Shown in pieces: positions 1 to 8,320 of a stretch of DNA of 27,503 bases. Below the pieces are notes generated by a model, which did not search any database, was not told the origin of the DNA, and was given only the letters and a program-made list of their open reading frames with translations. Source of the DNA: Flavobacteriaceae bacterium UBA1903. Lineage in GTDB: Bacteria > Bacteroidota > Bacteroidia > Flavobacteriales > Flavobacteriaceae. The first letter of the stretch is position 1; each line of letters begins with the position of its first letter. The stretch spans positions 32,041-59,543 of the forward strand of contig DDGL01000005.1 in assembly GCA_002337605.1 (NCBI GenBank). The letters are read 5' to 3'. The position numbers and the translations under genes are program-made.

Positions 1-21
1 ACCAACAACCAACAACCAACA
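1..21. repeat. 7-bp tandem repeat (ACCAACA x3) at the left edge
   Basis: Three exact copies of ACCAACA run from the first base of the window to position 21, directly before the tadA start region. The tract may continue left of the window. It contains no stop in the tadA frame, so it could be leader or coding sequence. A 7-bp unit is not a multiple of three, so a change in copy number would shift any reading frame passing through it. Confidence 0.8.
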
Positions 22-24
22 ACA

Positions 25-474
25 TTGATCCAACCTTTCGACGATACCTACTTTATGAAAAAGGCTTTACAAGAAGCCGAAGCGGCCTATGAGCAGGGTG
101 AAATTCCTATTGGTGCAGTAATCGTGGTAAAAAACCAGATAATTGCCAGGGCGCATAACCTGACAGAAACTTTAAACGACGTAACTGCCCACGCCGAAAT
201 GCAAGCTATTACAGCTGCAGCCAATTATCTGGGAGGAAAGTATTTAATAGATTGTACACTATATGTTACCATTGAACCCTGCCAAATGTGTGCTGGTGCA
301 CTTTTTTGGAGTCAGATTTCAAGAGTTGTCTACGGCGCCAGAGATGAGCAACGGGGTTGTATTGAAATGGGAACAAAATTACACCCAAAGACTACCATGG
401 AAGGTGGAGTGCTTGCTGAAGAAGCGTCAGCATTACTGAAACGGTTTTTTATTGAAAAAAGGAACTTGAATTAA
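25..474 (+). CDS. tadA: tRNA-specific adenosine deaminase TadA
   Basis: TadA deaminates adenosine 34 of tRNA-Arg(ACG) to inosine, so that one tRNA can read several Arg codons; it is a cytoplasmic zinc enzyme. The protein is 149 residues, the usual length. It carries the cytidine/deoxycytidylate deaminase signature: HAE at residues 56-58 (His zinc ligand, Glu proton shuttle) and PCQMC at 85-89 (two Cys zinc ligands). The start is uncertain. A TTG at 25 gives an N-terminus (IQPFDDTYF) that I recall in flavobacterial TadA proteins, and the next in-frame ATG is at 55. The frame stays open to the left edge, so an earlier start outside the window is possible. A terminator hairpin follows 38 bases after the stop and is shared with the convergent cold-shock gene. 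The identity is secure; only the start is in doubt. Confidence 0.95.
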   Translation: MIQPFDDTYFMKKALQEAEAAYEQGEIPIGAVIVVKNQIIARAHNLTETLNDVTAHAEMQAITAAANYLGGKYLIDCTLYVTIEPCQMCAGALFWSQISRVVYGARDEQRGCIEMGTKLHPKTTMEGGVLAEEASALLKRFFIEKRNLN

Positions 475-512
475 CCCTGCAGCCTTAGCAGAGTCTAAGT
501 CAAGTGCATAAA

Positions 513-545
513 AAAATCCTCCAAAACGATGTCTTGGAGGATTTT
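513..545. terminator. Bidirectional intrinsic terminator between tadA and the cold-shock gene
   Basis: A perfect 12-bp stem (AAAATCCTCCAA, positions 513-524, with 534-545) encloses a 9-base loop. A-rich sequence at 511-516 becomes a U run on the minus-strand transcript, so it best terminates the cold-shock gene. TTTT at the right end can also serve tadA. Confidence 0.88.
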
Positions 546-570
546 GTGGTTGGTTGTACGAATATATATC

Positions 571-768
571 TTAGTCGTGAATTACGCGAACCTGTCCCGC
601 AGTCATTCCTTTTCTTCCTTCTTCTTCAACATATTCTACTTTGTCTCCTTCGTTAAGGGCTTCGCCATTAAGTCCAGTTACGTGTACGAAAATGTCTTTT
701 CCAGTTTCATCATTAGTGATGAATCCGTAACCTTTTGATTCGTTAAAAAATTTTACTGTTCCTTCCAT
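571..768 (-). CDS. Cold-shock domain protein (CspA family)
   Basis: This 65-residue single cold-shock domain is the length expected for a stand-alone CspA-type RNA chaperone, which binds single-stranded RNA or DNA and keeps mRNA unstructured. RNP1 is visible as KGYGFI (residues 12-17) and RNP2 as IFVHV (26-30), both with the aromatic residues that stack on bases. The start is the ATG at 768, just ahead of TVKFF, the normal beginning of the domain. A TAACTTTG box lies about 30 bases upstream, so the leader is short and unlike the long thermosensor leader of E. coli cspA. It is convergent with tadA and shares the terminator at 513-545. Whether it responds to cold cannot be told from sequence. 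Confidence 0.95.
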   Translation of the reverse strand: MEGTVKFFNESKGYGFITNDETGKDIFVHVTGLNGEALNEGDKVEYVEEEGRKGMTAGQVRVIHD

Positions 769-797
769 TGTAATAAAAAAATATAGTTAATAAGCCA

Positions 798-805
798 CAA
801 AGTTA
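798..805 (-). promoter_or_regulatory. Promoter -7 box of the cold-shock gene
   Basis: On the minus strand this reads TAACTTTG, an exact match to the Bacteroidota TAnnTTTG box. A possible TTTG (-33) lies at 831-834, with a spacer (25 bp after the TTG) slightly longer than usual. The predicted leader is about 25 bases. Confidence 0.6.
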
Positions 806-919
806 CATTATTTATGAGTTCGCAGGTTACCAAATTGTAATTTTTTGTTAAAATAACAGCTTATGCCTGGTATTTCTTAGGTAAAAACAGAGGTGTAGAA
901 CCCTTTAATTTTAAGCATT

Positions 920-1174
920 TTACAGCTTTTTTTCTTTGCCTTCCTCACGCATCTTATCCAGATTCTCTTTAGTGAGCATATAGTCCTTAAAGCTTTTGTT
1001 ACGCCAGCGGTGGTAAATAAACAGCGGCATCCAGACAAAAAATAATCCGCTAATACCAATCCCAATACAAAACTCTCCCGTTTTAAGATCTTCGGGTTTT
1101 ATATAAAAACCATAGGCTACAGCGCTTGCGATTAATAGGAATATGATGATTAAGGTTAGTCTCATTATTTTCAC
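920..1174 (-). CDS. Small two-helix membrane protein, unknown function
   Basis: I do not recognise a named family. The 84-residue protein has a hydrophobic N-terminal helix (about residues 4-23), a second hydrophobic stretch (about 34-53, rich in Gly, Ile and Phe), then a basic, charged C-terminal tail (YHRWRNKSFKDYML onward) ending in Lys/Glu. That layout fits two membrane passes with a cytoplasmic tail. Proteins of this shape are, to my recollection, common hypothetical proteins in flavobacteria. An alternative start is the Met at residue 4. The smaller open frame at 877-1065 on the same strand overlaps it in another phase and looks like a shadow. Expression and function are unknown. Confidence 0.72.
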   Translation of the reverse strand: MKIMRLTLIIIFLLIASAVAYGFYIKPEDLKTGEFCIGIGISGLFFVWMPLFIYHRWRNKSFKDYMLTKENLDKMREEGKEKKL

Positions 1175-1246
1175 GTTTGATAAGTTTGGTGAGTACCTTT
1201 AAAAGGCTTATTTAGTGGTTTTTATAAGAAGCATAGTTGCTCAACC

Positions 1247-1756
1247 TTATTTTATTTTTTTAATTTGTTTCAGAATTAGAAGAGCTATAGAAATTAAAAC
1301 TCCCACTCCCACTAGTATATAGCCTCCATATTTATCTTTATTACCTCGGATGAAATATGCCTCTCCATTCTTATCAATAAATTGAACAGTCTTATTAAAT
1401 CTTACATCTTGATTTCTTTGTAGCGGTGTTTTATTGGCATGGTACACGGTTATTTCATCTCCAATCTTTAACTTATCTAATTGTTCAAATTTTGGACCAA
1501 AATCACCCGGTTCTTTTCCAACAAAAATGTCAAATATTTGAGGAGAGTCAACAATGTGGATAAATCTGTGATTTCCCTTATGATTATAGTTTATCTCATC
1601 AAAAGTTGTATCGAAATAATCAATTCTTCCGGTTACATTTTCAAATTCAGATTTTTCCTTGCTTCCACGAATTGATATATAAACTCCAAATCCGATAATT
1701 AATATACAAGCGACTAGAGATTTTTTAAAGATTTCTCTGGGCTCCTTTTTTTTCAT
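1247..1756 (-). CDS. Two-TM membrane protein with an extracytoplasmic beta-type domain, unknown function
   Basis: The 169-residue protein starts MKKKEPREIFKKS (cytoplasmic, basic), crosses the membrane at about residues 13-29, has a domain of about 110 residues predicted outside, and ends with a second helix (about 145-163) and a KQIKKIK tail. The middle part contains VTGRIDYF near its start and LKIGDEITVYHAN near residues 96-108. This arrangement resembles DUF3592-like proteins (helix, small beta domain with a GDxVxVxY-like turn, helix), but the match is only by architecture. The AT-rich composition and lack of conserved neighbours suggest an accessory gene. No promoter box stands out upstream. 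Confidence 0.7.
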   Translation of the reverse strand: MKKKEPREIFKKSLVACILIIGFGVYISIRGSKEKSEFENVTGRIDYFDTTFDEINYNHKGNHRFIHIVDSPQIFDIFVGKEPGDFGPKFEQLDKLKIGDEITVYHANKTPLQRNQDVRFNKTVQFIDKNGEAYFIRGNKDKYGGYILVGVGVLISIALLILKQIKKIK

Positions 1757-1949
1757 TTAAGCTAATTTTTTACATTCAATATTTTACGTTGAGAGCAGGT
1801 TATAATCAATTTTAACCGGTTTTATTATGGTAGCGTCTATTTTATAGCACTTTCATTCTTTATGCATTACTGCTTGCTGATGGGATTACCAAGGTCAAAA
1901 AACAAGTTTTGATGCATCTCTTATGCAAATTGATATACGAGCACATCTT

Positions 1950-3701
1950 TTACTCCATATCTAACTTCAAATGCAATTCCTCCAACTGCTCAGTATCCAA
2001 TGGTGCAGGCGCATCGATCATTACATCACGACCAGCATTATTTTTTGGAAAGGCAATAAAGTCCCGGATGGTTTCTTGTCCGCCTAAAATAGCAACCAGT
2101 CTATCCAGTCCAAAGGCGATTCCACCGTGTGGAGGGGCGCCGTACTCAAATGCATCCATTAAAAAGCCGAACTGCGCTTTTGCTTCTTCTTCTGAAAAGC
2201 CTAAGTGTTTCAGCATAATGGCTTGTGTTTTTTTATCGTGAATACGAATGGAGCCTCCGCCTATTTCATTTCCGTTTAACACCAGATCATAGGCATTAGC
2301 TTTTACATCGCCGGGGTTGGTGTCTAATAATTCCAATTGTCCTGGTTTTGGCGAGGTGAATGGATGGTGCATAGCATGATAGTGCCCGGTTTCTTCATCC
2401 AGTTCCAGTAGAGGGAAATCTACGACCCATAACGGAGCAAATTCGTCTGCTTTTCTAAGCCCCAATCTTTCTGCCAGTTCCATGCGCAAGGCTGAAAGTT
2501 GTGCACGTACCTTACCAGTATCGCCAGAAAGTACACATATAAGGTCTCCTTTTGAAGCTCCTGTTACTTCGGCCCATTTGGCTAAATCTTCCTGATCGTA
2601 AAATTTATCTACGGAAGATTTATAACTGCCATCGTCATTCACACGACAATATACCATTCCCAACGCCCCAACTTGTGGACGTTTTACCCAGTCTATTAAT
2701 TTGTCAATTTCTTTACGGGTATAGCTATTTCCGCCAGGAACAGCGATTCCTACTACCAGTTCAGCAGTATTAAAAACGTTGAAATCTTTGTGTTGTGCTA
2801 CTTTGTTCAACTCACCAAACCGCATTCCAAATCGGATGTCTGGTTTGTCGTTTCCGTACAAACGCATAGCGTCGTCGTATTGCATTCTTGGGAAGTCGCC
2901 TATTTCAACCCCGTTTATTTCTTTCAGCAAGTGGCGGGTTAGGCCTTCAAAGGTATTCAGGATGTCTTCTTGCTCAATAAATGCCATCTCACAGTCTATT
3001 TGTGTGAATTCTGGTTGTCTATCGGCACGTAAATCTTCATCTCTAAAGCATTTTACGATCTGAAAGTACTTATCCATGCCACCAACCATCAACAACTGTT
3101 TAAAGGTTTGTGGCGATTGTGGAAGCGCATAAAACTGCCCTTCGTTCATGCGACTTGGAACTACAAAATCGCGAGCTCCTTCTGGAGTAGACTTTATAAG
3201 GTAAGGAGTTTCAACCTCTATAAATTCTTTTTCAGAGAGATAATTACGCACAGCCATGGTCACTTTATGGCGAAATACTAAGTTGTTACGTACGGGTTTA
3301 CGGCGAATATCCAGATAACGGTATTTCATTCGCAGGTCTTCACCACCGTCGGTTTCATCTTCAATAGTAAACGGAGGGGTGAGCGATTTGTTTAAAACAG
3401 TAATTTCAGAAACCAGAATTTCAATATCCCCGGTGGGCATATTCGGGTTTTTACTTTCACGTTCAATCACAGTGCCTGTAACCTGAATTACAAACTCCCG
3501 GCCTAGCTGTGATGCAGTTGCCATCATTTCTTTTGGAGTCCGCTCCTCGTCAAATATAAGTTGCGTAATCCCATAGCGATCGCGAAGGTCTACCCAGACC
3601 ATAAAACCTTTATCGCGGGTTTTTTGTACCCAACCTGCGAGGGTTACTTTTTTAGTAATATCTGCGGCACGTAATTGGCCATTGGTGTGCGTTCTATACA
3701 T
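1950..3701 (-). CDS. aspS: Aspartyl-tRNA synthetase
   Basis: AspRS charges tRNA-Asp with aspartate using ATP. At 583 residues it has the bacterial length, including the GAD insertion domain. The N-terminal OB fold binds the anticodon (about residues 1-105, with GWVQKTRDKGFMVWVDLRDR). Class II motif 2 is visible at 219-240 (FRDEDLRADRQPEFTQ), and motif 3 at about 526-537 (GGIAFGLDRL, Arg 534 contacting ATP). The start MYRTH at 3701 is typical of the family. A TAAATTTG box lies 44-51 bases upstream. It is transcribed alone, divergent from the SusC/SusD pair. Nothing is missing; it should be functional. Confidence 0.98.
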   Translation of the reverse strand: MYRTHTNGQLRAADITKKVTLAGWVQKTRDKGFMVWVDLRDRYGITQLIFDEERTPKEMMATASQLGREFVIQVTGTVIERESKNPNMPTGDIEILVSEITVLNKSLTPPFTIEDETDGGEDLRMKYRYLDIRRKPVRNNLVFRHKVTMAVRNYLSEKEFIEVETPYLIKSTPEGARDFVVPSRMNEGQFYALPQSPQTFKQLLMVGGMDKYFQIVKCFRDEDLRADRQPEFTQIDCEMAFIEQEDILNTFEGLTRHLLKEINGVEIGDFPRMQYDDAMRLYGNDKPDIRFGMRFGELNKVAQHKDFNVFNTAELVVGIAVPGGNSYTRKEIDKLIDWVKRPQVGALGMVYCRVNDDGSYKSSVDKFYDQEDLAKWAEVTGASKGDLICVLSGDTGKVRAQLSALRMELAERLGLRKADEFAPLWVVDFPLLELDEETGHYHAMHHPFTSPKPGQLELLDTNPGDVKANAYDLVLNGNEIGGGSIRIHDKKTQAIMLKHLGFSEEEAKAQFGFLMDAFEYGAPPHGGIAFGLDRLVAILGGQETIRDFIAFPKNNAGRDVMIDAPAPLDTEQLEELHLKLDME

Positions 3702-3744
3702 GTTGAAACTTTAAATTGAAACCAGCTTACTGAAAAGCGGGGTG

Positions 3745-3752
3745 CAAATTTA
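3745..3752 (-). promoter_or_regulatory. Promoter -7 box of aspS
   Basis: On the minus strand the bases read TAAATTTG, an exact match to TAnnTTTG, 44 bases before the aspS ATG. No clear -33 TTG sits at the usual distance. Confidence 0.5.
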
Positions 3753-3864
3753 AGAAGATAAAATTGGATAGGTTTATAAAAATGCTATATCGTTGTGATT
3801 TTCAGATATTTTGAAAGAATGTCTAATTTTACTACAAAATCATTATGAAATTTTTAAGAATACG

Positions 3865-3896
3865 TTGGTATTTTTAAATATTTAGCAGTAATTTCG
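3865..3896 (+). promoter_or_regulatory. Promoter of the SusC/SusD operon
   Basis: TTG at 3865-3867, a 21-bp spacer and TAATTTCG at 3889-3896 (one mismatch to TAnnTTTG) form a Bacteroidota-type promoter. It lies 26 bases before the susC-like ATG. No obvious sigma/anti-sigma pair or other regulator gene adjoins. Confidence 0.55.
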
Positions 3897-3922
3897 ACAA
3901 ACATTAACTTAAATCATAAACT

Positions 3923-6901
3923 ATGAAACAAAACAACTTTAATCGCGGGAGGCTCCTGCTTTTCTTATTCTTGTTACCGTGTTTTGTGTTTGCGCAAAAC
4001 ACAATTACTGGTAAGGTAACAGATGAAAGTGGTGAAACCGTTCCCTTTGCGAATGTAATTGTAAAAGGTACAAGCGTGGGTACTACCACAAGTATTGATG
4101 GTATGTATTCTATTGATGTGCCCGATTTGCCAGCAACACTGGTCTTTTCTTCTCTAGGATTTACTACAGTGGAGCAACAGGTAAGTATTTCTGAAACTGT
4201 AAACATTACTATGAGTGAGTCTGCACAGGCTCTGGATGAAGTGGTAATTACAGGTTTAGCAACTTCTATTGAAAGAAGCAACTCTGCCAACGCAGTAGCA
4301 TCGTTATCTGCCGAAGACTTAGTTGGAAAAACACCTCCTCCAACACTGGATGGAGCGCTTTACGGGAAGTTTGCAGGTGCAGTTGTTAACCAGAACTCTG
4401 GAGCACCAGGGGGAGGATTATCGGTTAAACTTCGTGGAGCGACTTCTTTACAAGGAAATATACAACCCCTTTATATTATTGATGGGGTGTACTTGGATAA
4501 CTCGTCACTTTCAGCAGGTTTAAATGCAGTATCCGCTGCAGCAGCTGGTGGTAGTGCTTCTAACCAGGATAACCCGACCAACCGTATTGCAGATATTAAC
4601 CCTGAGGATATTGCAAATATTGAAATATTAAAAGGTGCTTCTGCAGCAGCGATTTATGGATCACGTGCAGCGGCGGGTGTAATTATTATTACAACCAAAA
4701 GAGGTAAGGCAGGAGAAACTAAGTATAAGTTTTCTCAATCTGTAGGTTTTACAGAAGCCATCAACCTTTTAGGAGTTCGTGACTATACAAGACAACGCGT
4801 TTTTGACACCTTTGGTGGCGATGCGGCAGATGCTTTTGTAAATGCCAAGAACAATGGAACTTTAGTAGATTATGAAGATGAAATTTTTGGAGAAAAAGGA
4901 TTTATTCGCTTGACCAACTTTAATATGAGTGGTGGAGATGTAAAGACGAAGTATTATGCAGGGGTTAGTCATAACAATGAAGAAGGTATTGTAAGAAATA
5001 CCGGGTATGAGAAAACGTCCTTACGTTTAAACTTAGACCACAAGGCGAAGGACTGGTTAAAATTTAATTTAAGTTCTAACTATATTTATTCGTCTTCAGA
5101 CCGTGGTTTCTTTAACAATGACAACTCAGGAACTACTATTGGAGTAGCACTTACGGCTACAAGACCTTGGGATAACCTTCTGGCAAATTCAGATGGAATT
5201 TATCCGGATCACCCAAACAACTCTTCCAACCCATTACAAACACGTGACTTAGTTACTAACAATGAGCGTGTAAACAGATTTATTATGGGAGGTACTATGA
5301 ACTTAGACCTTTATAAAGCTGAAAAGTCTAACCTTGAACTTGTACTTCGAGGAGGTTTAGATATGTATGGACAACAGTCCAGAGCGATATTTCCTAAGGG
5401 GCTACAGTTCCAGAGACCAGAAAATGGTGGTTTAAATGGTGTTTCTGTACAAGGAGATACCCAAAATAAGAACTACAACCTTTCTGCATTTTTGGTACAC
5501 AATTATTTTACCGAAAGTGACATCAATTTTAGAACACAGGCTGGTTTAACTAATGAACGTTTTGAAAGAGATACCAAATTGGTTACTGCCACAGGTCTGG
5601 TAGCCTCAGAAACCAACGTAGATCAAGCTTCCAACACAGGTGTTGTTCAAACCAGGTTAAAGCAAGAGGATTCTGGATTTTTTGCTCAGGAAGAAGTAAA
5701 CTTCCAGGATAAATTTATTGCAACTGTTGGTATTAGAGGAGATAATTCATCTAATAATGGAGACGCTCAAGCTTATAATTATTACCCGAAAGCATCCTTG
5801 GCTGTAAACATGAATGAGTTTGGTTTTTGGAATGAAGAAGGCCTATGGAACCAATTCAAACTAAGAGCTGCCTATGGTGAAGCAGGAAACTTCCCTCCCT
5901 TTGGTGCTTTATTTACATCGTATACTTCTTTTACTACAGACGGATTGTTAGGAATTAGTTTAAGAGGAGTTCGAGGGGATAAAGACATTAACTCTGAACG
6001 ACAAAAAGAACTGGAATTTGGTACAGACTTAGGCTTTTTCCAGAATAGACTAAACATATCTGCCACCTATTATATTAAAACGGTAGACGATCTTATTCTT
6101 CAGTCTCAACTGCCTCCTTCTACAGGTTTCACAACTGAATTTGTAAACGCAGGAGAATTACAGAACAAGGGTATTGAGCTTTCGTTGAATGCAACCCCTA
6201 TAGTTAACGATAATTTTCAATGGGATATAGGTGTAAACTGGTTTAGAAACCGTTCAGAAATTACACGTCTGGATGTTGAGCCATTTAATGTGGGAGCCTT
6301 TGGTGCTACCTTAGGAACCTATAGAATTGAAGAGGGGTCTAGTGCAACTCAAATTGTAGGTATTGGACCAAACCCAGGACCTAACGGATTCCAGGTTTTT
6401 GGTGATGCAGAACCAGACTTCCAGATGGGGGTTAATAACAGCCTGAAGTGGAAAAATATTGACTTGTCATTTTTATGGCAATGGAAAAAAGGTGGAGACA
6501 ATATAAATCTTACTGCCTTGCTAACCGATCTTAACGGAACAAGCCACGATTATGATACCATTGACTTAGATCCAGCGGGACAACTGGGTAATGGTGAATA
6601 CAGAGTAAGCCAGTTAGGTTCTTCTGCCGAAGTATTTGTAGAAGATGCTTCGTATGTTCGCTTACGTGAAATAGGATTGTACTATACGTTAGATAGTAAA
6701 ATGTTAGGACGCGTTTTAGGCGGAAGCATAGACTCGGTTAGAATAGGATTGTCTGGAACCAATGTGTTGAACTTCTTCGACTATAATAGTTATGATCCTG
6801 AAGTATCAAACTTTGGTGGAGGAACTATATTTACAGGTGTTGAAGTGACGCCTTTTCCATCTTCGAAAAGATACTTATTTCACTTAGGAGTTAACTTTTA
6901 A
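3923..6901 (+). CDS. SusC/RagA-family TonB-dependent outer membrane transporter
   Basis: This 992-residue protein is a TonB-dependent channel that, with its SusD partner, imports an oligomeric nutrient across the outer membrane. The order is: signal peptide (residues 1-25, ending FVFAQ), a carboxypeptidase-regulatory-like domain (about 27-105, starting TITGKVTDESG), the TonB box (LDEVVITG, about 104-111), a plug domain (about 118-262) with the SusC hallmark IEILKGASAAAIYGSRAAAG, then a 22-strand barrel ending in Phe. The susD-like gene follows after 12 bases, so they form one operon. There is no glycoside hydrolase, peptidase or sulfatase in the operon, so the substrate cannot be inferred. 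An Ala/Ser/Gly-rich stretch at about 197-213 in the plug looks like a flexible loop. Family assignment is certain; the transported compound is unknown. Confidence 0.96.
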   Translation: MKQNNFNRGRLLLFLFLLPCFVFAQNTITGKVTDESGETVPFANVIVKGTSVGTTTSIDGMYSIDVPDLPATLVFSSLGFTTVEQQVSISETVNITMSESAQALDEVVITGLATSIERSNSANAVASLSAEDLVGKTPPPTLDGALYGKFAGAVVNQNSGAPGGGLSVKLRGATSLQGNIQPLYIIDGVYLDNSSLSAGLNAVSAAAAGGSASNQDNPTNRIADINPEDIANIEILKGASAAAIYGSRAAAGVIIITTKRGKAGETKYKFSQSVGFTEAINLLGVRDYTRQRVFDTFGGDAADAFVNAKNNGTLVDYEDEIFGEKGFIRLTNFNMSGGDVKTKYYAGVSHNNEEGIVRNTGYEKTSLRLNLDHKAKDWLKFNLSSNYIYSSSDRGFFNNDNSGTTIGVALTATRPWDNLLANSDGIYPDHPNNSSNPLQTRDLVTNNERVNRFIMGGTMNLDLYKAEKSNLELVLRGGLDMYGQQSRAIFPKGLQFQRPENGGLNGVSVQGDTQNKNYNLSAFLVHNYFTESDINFRTQAGLTNERFERDTKLVTATGLVASETNVDQASNTGVVQTRLKQEDSGFFAQEEVNFQDKFIATVGIRGDNSSNNGDAQAYNYYPKASLAVNMNEFGFWNEEGLWNQFKLRAAYGEAGNFPPFGALFTSYTSFTTDGLLGISLRGVRGDKDINSERQKELEFGTDLGFFQNRLNISATYYIKTVDDLILQSQLPPSTGFTTEFVNAGELQNKGIELSLNATPIVNDNFQWDIGVNWFRNRSEITRLDVEPFNVGAFGATLGTYRIEEGSSATQIVGIGPNPGPNGFQVFGDAEPDFQMGVNNSLKWKNIDLSFLWQWKKGGDNINLTALLTDLNGTSHDYDTIDLDPAGQLGNGEYRVSQLGSSAEVFVEDASYVRLREIGLYYTLDSKMLGRVLGGSIDSVRIGLSGTNVLNFFDYNSYDPEVSNFGGGTIFTGVEVTPFPSSKRYLFHLGVNF

Positions 6902-6913
6902 AAAAAATAAATC

Positions 6914-8239
6914 ATGAAAAAACATATATATAAAATACTATTCTTTGCAGCCGTGATGGGAACATTGTTCTCGTGCGATGTGGAAGAATTTTCAGACTTA
7001 AACAATCCTGAATCCGATGCGTTTGGTGAAAACCTTACCCGAGGAGATCTGCAGGATTTGGTTGGAGGTGTTCTTTACAGTTCCAGAGTACGCCTTGGGA
7101 CGTATTATGACGATTGTGGTGTCATTGGACGCGAATACTGGAGATTTTCAAGTTCAGATCCACGTTTTACAAGTGATCTTTTAGGAGGCGAGAATGCAGT
7201 TTTGGATAACAATACATTCTATATTACCAATCCATGGGCTGCAAGATACAGGACAGTGAAAAATGCAAATCTAATCCTTGGATTCCTGGAAGGACAAGAC
7301 CTTTCAGCTCAATTTTCAGACGCTGAAATAAATGCGACCAGAGGTCTTTTACAAACGTTTGTTGCGTATGAGTTGTTGCTAAACCTGAACCTAACCTATG
7401 AAAATGGAATTAGGACCGATGTTGCAGATGCAGATAATCTGGGGCCAATAGTTTCAAATTCTCAGGCGCTTACAGATATCAGAGCTCTTTTAGAGTCTGG
7501 AGCCGCTAATTTAAATAATGGGGGTGCTGCATTTCCATTCCCTTTAACATCTGGCTTTTCTGGATTTGATACGCCATCGAGCTTTTTATTGGCAAACCGA
7601 GCTATTTCTGCACGTGTTGCAGCCTACCAGGGAGATATGGCAGCTGCGCGTAATTTCTTGGCTGGTTCTTTCCTGAATTTAGACGGATCGGACCTTAACA
7701 CGGGAATATACCATAGCTTTTCTTTGGCAGCAACAGACCTTCCAAACCCAATGTTCTTCCCTATGAATGCTACAACTGCAGGGGCTAGAATTATGGAGCC
7801 AAGCTTTTTGGAAGATGCCGAAGCAGGTGACACTAGGTTAAGTAAAGTTTCAGAACGTGATGAAGAAATTACCCTAGACGGACTTACAGGTAATTTCGAT
7901 GTATTTATTTATCCATCACAAGAGTCACCTATCGCTATTATTAGAAATGAAGAGCTTATCTTATTGTATGCTGAAGCTAATATTGAAAGCAACCCAGGAG
8001 AAGCTGTAAATGCATTAAACATCATTAGAGGTGCTGCAGGATTAGACCCTTACACGGGCGGTACAGATCCAGCGTCTTTAATTGACGAAATGCTAACGCA
8101 AAGACGTTACTCTTTATATGCTGAAGGGCATAGATGGATCGACGTTAGAAGATATGGTAGATTAGACCAATTACCATTAGCAAGACCAGAAGACGATGTC
8201 TTCCCACAATTTCCAATTCCACTTACGGAAGGAAACTAA
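6914..8239 (+). CDS. SusD/RagB-family surface lipoprotein
   Basis: SusD-like proteins cap the SusC barrel and bind the nutrient at the cell surface. This 441-residue protein begins with a lipoprotein signal (MKKHIYKILFFAAVMGTLFSC, acylated Cys 21) followed by acidic residues (DVEE), which fits surface export of lipoproteins in this phylum. The N-terminal TPR-rich region includes NPWAARYRTVKNANLIL (about residues 99-115). The C-terminal region carries the family signature NEELILLYAEAN with later RRYSLYAEGHRWIDVRRYG and ends IPLTEGN. It is somewhat shorter than polysaccharide-type SusD proteins (about 500-550). It is the last gene of the operon and is closed by a perfect terminator. Substrate unknown. 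Confidence 0.95.
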   Translation: MKKHIYKILFFAAVMGTLFSCDVEEFSDLNNPESDAFGENLTRGDLQDLVGGVLYSSRVRLGTYYDDCGVIGREYWRFSSSDPRFTSDLLGGENAVLDNNTFYITNPWAARYRTVKNANLILGFLEGQDLSAQFSDAEINATRGLLQTFVAYELLLNLNLTYENGIRTDVADADNLGPIVSNSQALTDIRALLESGAANLNNGGAAFPFPLTSGFSGFDTPSSFLLANRAISARVAAYQGDMAAARNFLAGSFLNLDGSDLNTGIYHSFSLAATDLPNPMFFPMNATTAGARIMEPSFLEDAEAGDTRLSKVSERDEEITLDGLTGNFDVFIYPSQESPIAIIRNEELILLYAEANIESNPGEAVNALNIIRGAAGLDPYTGGTDPASLIDEMLTQRRYSLYAEGHRWIDVRRYGRLDQLPLARPEDDVFPQFPIPLTEGN

Positions 8240-8261
8240 TATAGTCGATTAGTTTCAAAAG

Positions 8262-8294
8262 AAAAGCCCTTTCAGTTTTGCTGAAAGGGCTTTT
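8262..8294. terminator. Strong bidirectional terminator between the SusD-like gene and the RND pump gene
   Basis: A perfect 14-bp stem (AAAAGCCCTTTCAG, positions 8262-8275, paired with 8281-8294) surrounds a 5-base loop and is followed by T on the plus strand. It separates two convergent operons. Confidence 0.93.
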
Positions 8295-8320
8295 TAATTA
8301 GTAGTACTTAAGAATTGAAC

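Noticed and set aside
877..1065. A 62-codon minus-strand frame overlapping the small membrane protein
   Set aside because: It overlaps the better frame at 920-1174, which has a clear two-helix pattern, while this one is Cys/Arg-rich with no coherent features.
1757..1949. Intergenic stretch between aspS and the two-TM protein gene, with an AACCGGTT palindrome
   Set aside because: The 8-bp palindrome is short and isolated. I see no coding frame, RNA or full promoter in this stretch.
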